Assembly (NCBI GenBank): GCA_016210495.1
Contig: JACQUC010000037.1
Span: forward strand, 1 to 63,801
Length of the DNA stretch: 63,801 nucleotides
Reading direction: 5' to 3'
Source of the DNA: Chloroflexota bacterium
GTDB lineage: Bacteria; Chloroflexota; FW602-bin22; JACPRP01
Positions 49,799 through 58,024 of this stretch are shown here, one piece after another. The notes under the pieces are model-generated. The model was not told where the DNA came from, searched no databases, and worked only from the letters and a program-made list of their open reading frames with translations. The position numbers were made by a program, and so were the translations under genes. Positions within the stretch are counted from its first letter, which is position 1, and each line of letters begins with the position of its first letter.

Positions 49799-51487
49799 TC
49801 ATTTGACGGAGCGGTCGTAGCGCCACACATTTGTGATAGGCTCGCCGGCCGTGTACACCAGGGTAAATCGTTCTTGTTCAGCGCGTAGAGCCGGTGTGAC
49901 AACCCTCGAAGTGGCCCGGTTCCATATGAAGCTGTCTTCTACCACGTAATCGACCTTTCGCGTCTTAACCGTTAGCAGCACTTCTTCGATGTCTCCACGC
50001 CTGGGCGAATCCACCGTACGTCTGCCCGAGTATACGAACATCAGGCGCGGTTTCATGCTCATTACGACTGCCTCCGGCGGAGAGTTCGTCCTCAGCCATT
50101 CTGCCGCCAGAAAGTAACTCGCGAAATCGGGCATTGTGTCCGCCAGGTATTCGCTCGGCGAGCCCGCGTCAAGCCTCTGCAAGTTGGCCCGTGCTGAGAA
50201 ATAGTCCAAGGACAGGGCGGAGATAACGAAGGGAAGGATCAACAGCGCCATCAGGAGACTTTCGCTCGCCCCCTTCAGGCGACCGCAAGTTACTGCCACT
50301 CGATGCAGTCCGCTGGCGAGAAACAGCGCCAGCAGGGGAATCAGCGGTACCAGAAATCGGTCTACCTGCCACCATAACGACAGAGCGAGCAACGACACTA
50401 GCACGTAGATCTCTGCTACCCCGGGACCTGCCCTGGCCCTTGTTGCCCATCCAAGGGCGACCAGTGCGAGGACGACCAGCCCGAGAACCCTCTCCAAGAC
50501 GAGCCACTCCTGATCCGCTCGGCCCGATAGGTGTGGAAGAAGCGCCCTCGGGATTTGCTGGAAGACGTATCCCCTCAGGTTCTCCTCGGAACGCTTCAGG
50601 AGTTTGTCCCAGGATCCATAGTCAGACCCCGACGCATCTACACTCGGGTGCGAAACGTTCGTCGTGAACTGAGTCCAGTAATCCCCGCCCGGCGTGGCAA
50701 CCGCCTGCTGGTGGAACCAAGGAACGAGAAACAGCGCCGTAAACAGGCCAATCCTTACTGCCTGCCGTGCTGCGCCGGAGAAACCCTCAGGTTGCCTCTT
50801 GAACACGCAAATCATCGCTGTGATGACGAGGACCGCGCCCACCGTCCTCATGTAGAAAGCCAGAGCCAGCGTGGCCGCCGCCGCCACGTCCATTCGAGAC
50901 GACCCGCGGCCCTTCACCGCTTTCTCCACCGTTATGATCGCCAGCAACGAGAAAAAAAGGAAGGGTATTTCGGACATTACGTCCGCTGAATAGCGTAGCA
51001 CGAGGGGACTTATGGCTGTCAGAAGTGTACTAGATACCGCAATCGGCCGGGACGCCGATGCCAACGCAAGCCGATAGGCTAGAGCTACCGAACCGGCGAA
51101 CAGTATGGAGTTCGAAAGCTTTAACAAGCGAACGACCGCCGCCAGGTCCTGTTCACTTCCAAACAGCAGCATTTGCACCGCAAGAAGCGCGGGATAGCCG
51201 TATGGATACAGCTTGTCCCAGGGCTTTTCCGGCTCGCTGATCAGTGTGAAGCCATGGCCCGTGGCCAGTGACTGGGCCAGGATCATGTACCGGGCGTTGT
51301 CGTCGAGATCTGAGAGGAATCGATTGATGAGCAGAAGACTTAGGACGAGGGCCAAGGAAGCCGGCAGTACGACCAAGAGCACCCCCACCAGGCGGGAATG
51401 GGAGTGCTCCATCGCGTACGCTAGATGGTGGGACAACTCGCGTTGGGCGGCGATGTCCGGTCCTCCTGCTAGAACTGTGCATTCCAA
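49799..51487 (-). CDS. multi-pass membrane glycosyltransferase, GT39/ArnT-like
   Basis: The 562-residue protein has about 12 hydrophobic segments with a short acidic first loop (DLDDNARYMILAQSLATGHG), as expected for lipid-phosphosugar-dependent glycosyltransferases of the PMT/ArnT (GT-C) type, and a soluble C-terminal region. It would transfer a sugar from a polyprenyl carrier outside the membrane. Start could be ATG 51412 (537 residues); neither site has a strong ribosome sequence. Confidence 0.85.
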   Translation of the reverse strand: MECTVLAGGPDIAAQRELSHHLAYAMEHSHSRLVGVLLVVLPASLALVLSLLLINRFLSDLDDNARYMILAQSLATGHGFTLISEPEKPWDKLYPYGYPALLAVQMLLFGSEQDLAAVVRLLKLSNSILFAGSVALAYRLALASASRPIAVSSTLLTAISPLVLRYSADVMSEIPFLFFSLLAIITVEKAVKGRGSSRMDVAAAATLALAFYMRTVGAVLVITAMICVFKRQPEGFSGAARQAVRIGLFTALFLVPWFHQQAVATPGGDYWTQFTTNVSHPSVDASGSDYGSWDKLLKRSEENLRGYVFQQIPRALLPHLSGRADQEWLVLERVLGLVVLALVALGWATRARAGPGVAEIYVLVSLLALSLWWQVDRFLVPLIPLLALFLASGLHRVAVTCGRLKGASESLLMALLILPFVISALSLDYFSARANLQRLDAGSPSEYLADTMPDFASYFLAAEWLRTNSPPEAVVMSMKPRLMFVYSGRRTVDSPRRGDIEEVLLTVKTRKVDYVVEDSFIWNRATSRVVTPALRAEQERFTLVYTAGEPITNVWRYDRSVK

Positions 51488-51563
51488 ATGCTAGAGGCAC
51501 AGCGTGGCTAGACCGTTAACGCTCCCACCGTCGAAGCTTACAGAATCTTAAGGGAATCGGGCG

Positions 51564-51674
51564 TTACTCCATTAGCGATGAGTCTGTGCCCTCGTCCGCC
51601 GATCCTCGCATTGGCAGGACCGCCCAGGCGGCAACTAAGCCAGCGAAGGACAGGAGAGCAAACAACGTTTCCAT
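51564..51674 (-). CDS. 36-residue single-span membrane peptide
   Basis: ATG at 51674 has AGGGGGAAG seven bases upstream. The product, METLFALLSFAGLVAAWAVL followed by PMRGSADEGTDSSLME, has one clear membrane helix and an acidic tail. It lies 25 bases downstream of the ammonium transporter stop, on the same strand. Position suggests a small accessory of the transporter, but I know of no established family. Confidence 0.5.
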   Translation of the reverse strand: METLFALLSFAGLVAAWAVLPMRGSADEGTDSSLME

Positions 51675-51699
51675 CCGATTTCTTCCCCCTTCCACGTAA

Positions 51700-52980
51700 T
51701 CAAACCGAGTATGCTGGTTCGCCATGCTGCGTGATGTCGAGCCCGCGAATCTCCTCGCTTGGCTCGACACGAAGTCCGAACACGGCCTCTATCGCTTTCA
51801 AAATCCCAAACGTCATTGCGAACGAGTAGATCGACGAGGCAGCCACTGCCATCAATTGCACGCCCAGTTGTCCGGCATTGCCGTAGACTAGTCCAGTGGC
51901 CCCAGCAGCGTTGACGGCCACGCTCGCAAAAATGCCGGTTGCTATGGCGCCCCACACTCCTCCGACCCCGTGCACACCCATCACGTCCAGTGCATCGTCG
52001 ACGGCTTTGCTGCTGGCGCGGACGTGGCAGGCCAGATAGCATAACGCACCTGCGCCGAGTCCGATGATGATCGCGGCCATCGGGGTGACGAAGCCCGACG
52101 CAGGCGTGATTGCCACCAGTCCTGCGATGGCGCCACAGGCCGTGCCTATCGCGCTCGGCTTCCCGCCCATCCACCAGCTAATCGTCATCCATGTCAAAGC
52201 GGCCATCGCCGCTGCCGTGTTAGTCACCACAAACGCGCTCGTCGCCAGCGCTCCCGACGTCACGGCGCTCCCGGCGTTGAAGCCGAACCAACCAAACCAC
52301 AGCAAAGCTGCCCCAAGCAGAATCATCGTAGCATCATGCGGCTCAACGGCCTGATTCTCAACCCCAATCCTCTTCTTCATTGCGAGGGCTGCCGCCAGAG
52401 CGGCAAACCCTGAGCTTATGTGTACCACCGTGCCGCCGGCGAAGTCCAGTGCGCCCAGACCACGCAGCCACCCGCCCTGGCCCCACACCCAATGGGCGAT
52501 TGGGTCGTAGACCAGCGTAGACCAGATCACCACAAAAATCAGGAACGACTTGAATTTCATCCTCTCCGCAAAGGCGCCCGTGATCAGCGCCGGCGTGATG
52601 ATGGCGAACATCCCCTGGAAAATCATGAACGCCTGGTGGGGAATAGTCGCGGCGTAGTCCGGGTTGGGGTCCAGCCCCACGCCGCTCAGTCCCAGCCAGT
52701 CGAGGCTCCCAATCAGTCCCCCTACGTCCGGCCCAAAGGACAGGCTGTAGCCCCAGAGCACCCATTGCACGCTGATCAACGCCACGATCACGAAGCTCTG
52801 CGTGATAGTCGCCAGCGCGTTCTTGCGCCTGACCATTCCGCCGTAGAAGAACGCCAGGGCAGGCGTCATCACCATAACCAGGGCAGCCGAAGCCAGCACC
52901 CAGGAGGTATCCCCCGCGCTCACCCCCTCCTCGCTGGCCTTCAGTGCAACCTCCGATACCGGCAAAGCGTCGATAAACAT
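51700..52980 (-). CDS. amt: ammonium transporter (Amt family)
   Basis: The 426-residue protein has about 11 membrane helices and Amt signatures: [28 protein letters not shown] at the N-terminus (partly shown), FAFAG-like loops and [13 protein letters not shown] with the pore His. It conducts ammonium or ammonia into the cell. A P-II (glnB/glnK) gene, the usual partner, is not adjacent. The upstream gap is filled with repeats. Confidence 0.95.
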   Translation of the reverse strand: MFIDALPVSEVALKASEEGVSAGDTSWVLASAALVMVMTPALAFFYGGMVRRKNALATITQSFVIVALISVQWVLWGYSLSFGPDVGGLIGSLDWLGLSGVGLDPNPDYAATIPHQAFMIFQGMFAIITPALITGAFAERMKFKSFLIFVVIWSTLVYDPIAHWVWGQGGWLRGLGALDFAGGTVVHISSGFAALAAALAMKKRIGVENQAVEPHDATMILLGAALLWFGWFGFNAGSAVTSGALATSAFVVTNTAAAMAALTWMTISWWMGGKPSAIGTACGAIAGLVAITPASGFVTPMAAIIIGLGAGALCYLACHVRASSKAVDDALDVMGVHGVGGVWGAIATGIFASVAVNAAGATGLVYGNAGQLGVQLMAVAASSIYSFAMTFGILKAIEAVFGLRVEPSEEIRGLDITQHGEPAYSV

Positions 52981-53079
52981 AAGACCCTATCCTAACCTCC
53001 CACGTTTGCTGGTTTGGAGTCTAGCAAATGCCCCACCCGCTTCACAACGTCACGGCCAACGAACTTTGCCCCGGTCTTT

Positions 53080-53216
53080 GGTGCGCATTGCACAATTCCA
53101 GTCCCATATTGTGCAAAACACACAAATACGCTAGCTAGTCTCAGGTACAGCATAGAACAGCGTAGGGGCGAGGTTTCCTCGCCCTGGGTGGATGGGCCTC
53201 ACCGCCATTTCGCACC
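53080..53216. repeat. MITE-like element, long copy
   Basis: Ends are GGTGCG (53080-53085) and CATTTCGCACC (53206-53216). The right half has the usual GTAGGGGCGAGGTTTCCTCG core and GGGTGG. The left half is longer than in other copies and includes the inverted repeat TTGCACAAT-11-ATTGTGCAA. Confidence 0.65.
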
Positions 53217-53256
53217 GAAACCTAGCTAGCCAGAGGTGACTTGCCTGAGGTAATGT

Positions 53257-53329
53257 CCCCTCTCCCTCTGGCCCCGATACGTCTCGTGGTAAGGAATGTA
53301 TCGGGGCTGGGAGAGGGTTAGGGTGAGGG
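53257..53329. repeat. CCCTCTCCC/GGGTGAGGG element with an inserted palindrome
   Basis: CCCCTCTCCCTCTGG and CTGGGAGAGGGTTAGGGTGA are the two arms. Between them, CCCCGATAC (53272-53280) and GTATCGGGG (53298-53306) form a perfect 9-bp inverted repeat unrelated to the arms. This parallels the nested structure at 25981-26093. Confidence 0.75.
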
Positions 53330-53382
53330 CCCGCCTCCTATGCGGGGCCGGGGCGTCGCAGCCATTCGCACCGACAACTAAG

Positions 53383-55332
53383 CTACATATACCGCCAGAA
53401 TCTCCCCGGCAATGCGTGCGAGGCGAGCACCAACAAGCCAAATACCGCCGGTAGCTCGCCGTATGGCCACGGCACGGTTTCTTCGGCGCCCAGCATCTCG
53501 ATCTGCGATATCATTATCGCCTGTTTCACCTGCTCGTCTGCGAGCCACCAATCGCCGTCTAATAGATGGCTGTCTTTATCCAAGCTCCCGCCATCTCTAG
53601 GTATTCCAGGAAACGCCGAAACGATTCCTGCGTCCTCGGATCTAGCCCCGGCCGAGGCCACGACTTTCGTCGCCTGAGGCTGCTGGTCGGGCACTGGCGC
53701 GTGACCACCCCCGCCCGAATCGCTCCAGCCCCGCCCCGAGAACTGCGCCATCTCGCTGCCCTTGCCGACCAGTGCCGCCAACCGCGGTCTGTCCGAGCCT
53801 CCGGCAACGGCCATAGCCGTCAGCGGGAGTATCGAGTTGGCCCAGGCACGTCGAAGTATCTCCGGCTCCATAACCAGGCTCGATCCATCCTCGCCATAAT
53901 AGGCGGAGTCGTGGTAGACGAATCTGTCTCCGGCCAGGCCGGTAACCACTATGTAATGATCTTCCCGGTACGACGAGCCGCCGTTGCCAGGAAGGTAGGG
54001 GTAGTTTGCCAAAAGCATCACCGGATGTCCCTTCAACACGTGCTCGCGCACTTCTGCCAGAGTCCACTGCCTGTAGTACCCATCTCGCGAGGTTAGGCCC
54101 AAGACCTCCAGTCCGTAGCCACCGGTAATCATTCTCAGCGCTTCCCAACCCGTGCCATCGTCGTAGCCCCAGCTTCCCTGCAGGACGTTCACGACGTTGC
54201 GCAGGTCAGAAGCTGTCGCCCTGATGCCATACGCCTCCAGGATCATCGCCAGAGTCGCCGGACCACAGTTGGCGCGCTGCCAAGGCGTGCCATCCAATTG
54301 GCTCCGGTACGGGATATCCAGCAGCAAGCTGGCATCTCGCGCCCGCATTGGCGGCGGCGTCCATATACTGGTGACGCTACCATTTGACGCCGAGTTGGCT
54401 CGCCCCGCCTCGCCTGTGTCTGGCTCGGCCACAGGACTAACGGCGGGCAGCGGCAAACCCATGTTGGCCGGTGGAGGGGGCACAGAGCTCGTCAGGGTCC
54501 TCGTCGCAGCAAGGGTCGAGACTGCGGCCGTCGGCGTCGGAGTTGCACTTGGTGACAGAGCCGGTCGTGGAGTCGCGGTCGCCGTGCGCGTTGCCATTGG
54601 CGCGCTTGTGCGGGTTGGGCTCGGTGTGCTCGTCTGGGTCGCGGTCGCCGTTGGGCTGCTGGTTGGTGAAGATGTCGGCCGTCGGGTCGGTGTCGCCGTC
54701 GGCAGCGGAGTCGGCAGCACAAACGGTGAGGGCAATGTTGTAGGCGTAGACGTTGGTGGCGTCATTGTGGGCGTCGGTGTCCTCGTAGCCGTTACCGTGG
54801 TCGTGGGCGTCACGGTTGCCGTGCTCGTGATCGTCGGGGTTACCGTGGGCGTTGGAGTGGGCGTCCACGTCGCCGTGGGCGACGAGGTCGGCGTAATCGT
54901 TACCGTGCTCGTGACCGCGGGCGTAGCCGTTATCGTCGCCGTTGCCGTAACTGTCGAAGTTGCCACGGCCGAGAAGTCTATCGCCGCCCCCCTCGGAGCG
55001 ACGGACCTAGTAAATGACTTGTACGACGCCGCGGCCAACCAGCCAGTTGGTGCTGACGCGACGACGTCGCTACGAGACTGTTCCGGAATGTATTCAGAGC
55101 CACCGGCGAACCCGTCATTCTGAGCGAAGCGGAGCGGAGCGAAGAATCTCGGCGCACGTAGGCCGAGACCCTTCGCTCCGCTCAGAGTGTCAGACGTAAC
55201 ATACGTGTGAACGGTTTCTCGTTCTCGGTCCAAGCGGCTCTGCGCCGGCCCTTGATTCAGGACACCATCTGCCCTGCCGATAGGGAGCATCAGCGAGCCC
55301 AACAAGGCGAGGGCAAGAAAAACGGGTGCCAT
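53383..55332 (-). CDS. secreted C39-like cysteine peptidase with Thr/Pro-rich stalk and C-terminal anchor
   Basis: The 649-residue protein has a signal peptide (from ATG 55332; GGGGGTGG upstream), a region of about 130 residues of TPTPT/TATP repeats (a likely glycosylated stalk) and a C39-like domain. The catalytic Cys is in RANCGPATLAMILE, His in DHYIVVTG and Asp in YHDSAYY. A hydrophobic C-terminal segment (LPAVFGLLVLASHALPG) probably anchors it. Residues near 55-82, including LRAPRFFAPLRFAQNDG, are encoded by a dispersed palindrome, not by ancestral coding sequence. The longer frame beyond 55332 lacks coding character. Confidence 0.82.
   Translation of the reverse strand: MAPVFLALALLGSLMLPIGRADGVLNQGPAQSRLDRERETVHTYVTSDTLSGAKGLGLRAPRFFAPLRFAQNDGFAGGSEYIPEQSRSDVVASAPTGWLAAASYKSFTRSVAPRGAAIDFSAVATSTVTATATITATPAVTSTVTITPTSSPTATWTPTPTPTVTPTITSTATVTPTTTVTATRTPTPTMTPPTSTPTTLPSPFVLPTPLPTATPTRRPTSSPTSSPTATATQTSTPSPTRTSAPMATRTATATPRPALSPSATPTPTAAVSTLAATRTLTSSVPPPPANMGLPLPAVSPVAEPDTGEAGRANSASNGSVTSIWTPPPMRARDASLLLDIPYRSQLDGTPWQRANCGPATLAMILEAYGIRATASDLRNVVNVLQGSWGYDDGTGWEALRMITGGYGLEVLGLTSRDGYYRQWTLAEVREHVLKGHPVMLLANYPYLPGNGGSSYREDHYIVVTGLAGDRFVYHDSAYYGEDGSSLVMEPEILRRAWANSILPLTAMAVAGGSDRPRLAALVGKGSEMAQFSGRGWSDSGGGGHAPVPDQQPQATKVVASAGARSEDAGIVSAFPGIPRDGGSLDKDSHLLDGDWWLADEQVKQAIMISQIEMLGAEETVPWPYGELPAVFGLLVLASHALPGRFWRYM
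55113..55195. repeat. palindromic repeat inside the C39 protein gene
   Basis: GTCATTCTGAGCGAAGCGGA and a right arm CCTTCGCTCCGCTCAGAGTG can form a long hairpin around an AATCTCGG/CCGAGA inner stem. It is read through in frame on the minus strand. Confidence 0.75.
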
Positions 55333-55356
55333 CGTCCACCCCCAAAATTCACCCCA

Positions 55357-55385
55357 AGTGTAGCATGACTTGAATAGCACAGCAA
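55357..55385 (-). promoter_or_regulatory. putative promoter of the C39 protein gene
   Basis: On the minus strand TTGCTG (55380-55385) and TACACT (55357-55362) have a 17-bp spacer. The start codon follows 24 bases after the -10 box, supporting ATG 55332. Confidence 0.55.
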
Positions 55386-55408
55386 ATACCTTTCGGTCGG
55401 ACTCCTTC

Positions 55409-55437
55409 TTGATCTGTCCAACCGTCCATGATATACT
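55409..55437 (+). promoter_or_regulatory. putative promoter of the 55478 gene
   Basis: TTGATC (55409-55414) and TATACT (55432-55437) with a 17-bp spacer, divergent from the C39 gene promoter. Confidence 0.6.
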
Positions 55438-55477
55438 GTTATCGGCGGCTGTTTCACTGTGAAGCGAGTGGCGGCTT

Positions 55478-55822
55478 ATGAAAACTGAAGGCATTGATAA
55501 GCTTTTCAGGTTGAGCGCGGGAGAGTTGGAGGCGATCGTCATCTCCGTCAGGCAATCTGGCGGGGCTGGTGCAGCCGCTTCGGCAACGTGGCTGCCCTGT
55601 GGCAGAGTGGAGTTGGCAAAGGTCGGCAGCGGCAGTGAAGCCTTCATCCTGGATATGCTCCACCGTTTCCAGCGAGAAGCAGGCGGGGAGATCGAGGTGC
55701 TGCACCTCGCTGAGACCAAGTTTGTCGACAAGCCCGCCGGCCTGCTCATCGACTCCGGCTGGCTCAAGCTTCAAGGCAACCGTCTTGCCAGGGTGCTTCA
55801 GATTCAGGAAAGCAAGCCCTAG
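55478..55822 (+). CDS. unknown protein, 114 residues
   Basis: I do not recognise it. It is mixed alpha/beta, without signal or membrane segment. A good sigma70-like promoter lies 40 bases upstream, and the codons look typical of the genome. It ends four bases into the convergent gene on the other strand. The ribosome site is weak. Confidence 0.5.
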   Translation: MKTEGIDKLFRLSAGELEAIVISVRQSGGAGAAASATWLPCGRVELAKVGSGSEAFILDMLHRFQREAGGEIEVLHLAETKFVDKPAGLLIDSGWLKLQGNRLARVLQIQESKP

Positions 55823-56460
55823 TCCAGGCTGCTCCTGTCCTCGCCCGAGGCCTTGTCCTCCTGCCCCTTGTTGAACAGTCGGAGATGCTGGTTGGTCAGC
55901 CAGTTCGCGGCGTCGAAGAAGCCGTAGGCTCTGCGGTAGGCGTTGCGATCCAACGACTCGGGGCTCCTCTGCATGGCCGTGTCCCAGATGGCCCGCTCCA
56001 GCTCGTCGATGCGGTCGGCAAGCTCAGCCGGTCGGCTGGGGACCGATATGTCTTGGTACGTCTTTTGCGCGGGATAGGTCACGGCCTCGCTCGGCATTTT
56101 GGGCAGGATGCCCAGTACCACTTTGGCGTGCTGAACGGCCTGAATCTTGCGCAGGTCTGGCGCGATAGCTTTGCGCTCCTGTCTAAGGCTCACGTCATCC
56201 GTGCTGTCTCCCTGGTAGGAGACCGCGTGCCTGACGAGATAGCGCAGTTCCTCAATGTCGGCATCCGATGATCTTAGCATCCACTTGAACCCGTCGTGCA
56301 TGTCGTCTATGTGCGAAAGCGTGAAAGTGGCCAGATAGTCTACCGCTTCGTTAGGTAATTTGCCACCTCTGGCAAGATACTCGGTCAGGAACTCCTTGGT
56401 TTTCCAACACAGCGTGGACAGGTAAAAGTGCTCCAGAAAACCCTCTTTCCACAACGGCAT
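55819..56460 (-). CDS. unknown protein, 213 residues
   Basis: I do not recognise it. It is largely helical and charged, with no membrane segment (starts MPLWKEGFLEHFYLS; ends KASGEDRSSLD). GGGAGGAGTGGG lies six bases before the ATG. It converges with the 55478 gene and is probably monocistronic. Some clinically unannotated helical proteins with YLATFTLSHIDDMHDGF-like segments look similar, but I can assign no function. Confidence 0.6.
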   Translation of the reverse strand: MPLWKEGFLEHFYLSTLCWKTKEFLTEYLARGGKLPNEAVDYLATFTLSHIDDMHDGFKWMLRSSDADIEELRYLVRHAVSYQGDSTDDVSLRQERKAIAPDLRKIQAVQHAKVVLGILPKMPSEAVTYPAQKTYQDISVPSRPAELADRIDELERAIWDTAMQRSPESLDRNAYRRAYGFFDAANWLTNQHLRLFNKGQEDKASGEDRSSLD

Positions 56461-56667
56461 CCCACTCCTCCCTCTCCCCCACGATCCAGCCGCGGAACAA
56501 AAGCATGATTTCTGTTCCCCTGTGATTGGGGCACACCGAGCCCTTGGTCGTAGGTTCCCTCACGCCAGGTTGTCAAGGGAGCCTCAACCTAGGTGAGCTC
56601 GTCTGGCGTACGTAGCATAAACCTAATGGAGGCAAGTGTCAATATCTGTCAAGCTGCATCCAACTAA

Positions 56668-57459
56668 CTACAGTTCACCTAGATCCGCACGTTCAAGGCG
56701 TTCGAACCAATCCTGGATCAGGATGTCAGAGCGCTCTCTATCTGAGGCCGGCGTATCCGACCCCTTTGTCTGTCGCTGAATCTCGGCGCGCTGGAGCCTG
56801 CGGCGCTCCCTGACCTCCGCAAACGCACGCACCGGGAACGAAGCTCCCGGCGTAATCCGCGGCGGCACCGCATAAAACCTGAAGCCCTCCCGTGGCAGCG
56901 CCGCGAGATTGCAGAGATTCTCGACGATGAGGATGCCCTCCGCCAGAAGCCTCGTGTGTGCAGGGCGCCTCAGATCCGTCGTGTCGTCGACGTTGTGGAA
57001 GTCGACCCCTACCAGCGTTGCCCCCGACCGAATCAGCGTCTCTATCAGCTCAGGCGCCAGGTAGGGGCCGGGCTCCCAGTAGCTGTCTGTTCCCCACCGC
57101 TCGTCCCAGCCTGTCCTGATCAGCACCGCTCGGTCGCGCAATTCCCCTTCGTCACAATCGGCAGTTGTCGAACGATCCGAGGCCACGATCCCGTCGAGGG
57201 CTATCCCAGCCAACGCCGCCACCTTCTCAAGCGGAATACCGCTCAGGTCGGCTCCGTCCCGATGCCGATGGTATGGGCTATCCAGGTAGGTCCCAAGGCT
57301 GCACACCATATCCACTTTTCCAATGTAGAACTCCGCCTCGCCGCCGTAATGCCCGCGTGACGCCTCATGGTCAAGAAAAGCGCCCACACGAGGGCTCGGC
57401 AGTCCGGGATATGCTCTCATCCCGTCTTCAAGCACATGATTGAGTTCAATTAGCCTCAC
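56668..57459 (-). CDS. cyclase-family hydrolase (kynurenine formamidase-like)
   Basis: The 263-residue protein matches the cyclase family: IELNHVLEDGMRAYPGLP at the N-terminus, SLGTYLDSPYHRH and GVDFHNVDD. In kynurenine formamidases the metal motif is HxGTHxDxPxH; here both first His are replaced (SLGTYLDSPYH), so it belongs to a variant subgroup or has altered chemistry. GTG 57459 has GGAGGAGGG upstream; the longer frame lacks a site. It is divergent from the ilv operon and no kynurenine genes are nearby. Confidence 0.8.
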   Translation of the reverse strand: MRLIELNHVLEDGMRAYPGLPSPRVGAFLDHEASRGHYGGEAEFYIGKVDMVCSLGTYLDSPYHRHRDGADLSGIPLEKVAALAGIALDGIVASDRSTTADCDEGELRDRAVLIRTGWDERWGTDSYWEPGPYLAPELIETLIRSGATLVGVDFHNVDDTTDLRRPAHTRLLAEGILIVENLCNLAALPREGFRFYAVPPRITPGASFPVRAFAEVRERRRLQRAEIQRQTKGSDTPASDRERSDILIQDWFERLERADLGEL

Positions 57460-57583
57460 AGGAGCACCCTCCTCCGAAAGGATTCTTGCTATTATACGCG
57501 GGCGCGCTGCCAGCCGCAAACCCGAAGTATAGCCAAGAGCCCTGGTAGCCTTTCCACCTCATGTGCTCGGGTTGGAAAAACCC

Positions 57584-57613
57584 TTGACATTCTCCTTTCC
57601 TTTGTGTTATCAT
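57584..57613 (+). promoter_or_regulatory. ilv operon promoter
   Basis: TTGACA (57584-57589) with TATCAT 18 bp downstream (57608-57613), immediately before the T-box leader. Confidence 0.7.
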
Positions 57614-57892
57614 CGCACGTAACTACATACTGATCACGCGTCGATGGGGAGTAGTACGACAACCCAAATCCTTCAGAGAGTTGGGTACTGGTGGGAGCCC
57701 GGCGGAAACGGTCGTCCGAACTCGCCCCGGAGCAACTAGATTGAAAGGGTCCATCGAGGGTGCGCGCGAGCCAAAGGTGGCCGCGCGAGGCTCCGAGTAA
57801 ATCTACGTCGGGTGGCATCCGTTAAAGTGCCAAAAGTGGGTGCAGCACGGCGGCTTCATCAATCAGGGTGGTACCGCGGGAACGAGACGTCT

Positions 57893-57919
57893 CCCGTCCC
57901 TCATGGGGCGGGAATTTTG
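57893..57919 (+). terminator. first T-box terminator
   Basis: CCCGTCCC (57893-57900) pairs with GGGGCGGG (57905-57912), one G-U, followed by AATTTTG. Competes with the antiterminator containing the first T-box. Confidence 0.85.
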
Positions 57920-57977
57920 TTGTTCGTCGGTGACCGTACCGGCAACTGCACCAAATAGGGTGGTATCGCGGGATTCG

Positions 57978-58007
57978 GCTCTCGTCCCTGTCAACGAGAG
58001 CATTTTT
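57978..58007 (+). terminator. second T-box terminator
   Basis: GCTCTCGT (57978-57985) pairs perfectly with ACGAGAGC (57994-58001), followed by ATTTTTG. It comes six bases after the second T-box, directly ahead of ilvD. Confidence 0.88.
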
Positions 58008-58024
58008 GTTAAAAGGATTGAGTG

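Larger units (their letters stand above)
52981..53382. other. repeat-rich intergenic region between amt and the C39 protein gene
   Basis: No gene is apparent in these 402 bases. It holds a MITE-like element (53080-53216), which contains a perfect inverted repeat TTGCACAAT-11-ATTGTGCAA (53088-53116), then a nested CCCTCTCCC-family repeat (53257-53329) and a MITE end fragment (near 53361-53372). Confidence 0.7.
57620..58010 (+). ncRNA. leucine T-box leader with two antiterminator/terminator modules
   Basis: The leader binds uncharged tRNA and controls the downstream ilv-leu operon. GGGGAGTAGTAC and GGTGGGAGCCC are Stem I landmarks; TCGATGG (57641-57647) can pair with CCATCGA (57751-57757) to close it. 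The specifier candidate is CTC at 57721-57723 in the context GAACTCGCC, i.e. leucine, read by tRNA-Leu(GAG). The first T-box AGGGTGGTACCGCGGG (57865-57880) is followed by a terminator (57893-57919). A second T-box AGGGTGGTATCGCGGG (57957-57972) is followed by another terminator (57978-58007), with too little space for a second Stem I. Both T-boxes carry TGGT, matching the ACCA end of tRNA-Leu. Confidence 0.9.

Noticed and set aside
53088..53116. NtrC binding site upstream of amt
   Set aside because: The inverted repeat differs from the GCACC-type NtrC consensus and part of it belongs to a dispersed repeat element; kept as an unexplained palindrome instead.
54197..55123. 308-residue plus-strand frame rich in Val and Gly
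   Set aside because: It is the complement of the Thr/Pro-rich stalk of the C39 protein; its composition is explained by the ACN/CCN repeats on the other strand.
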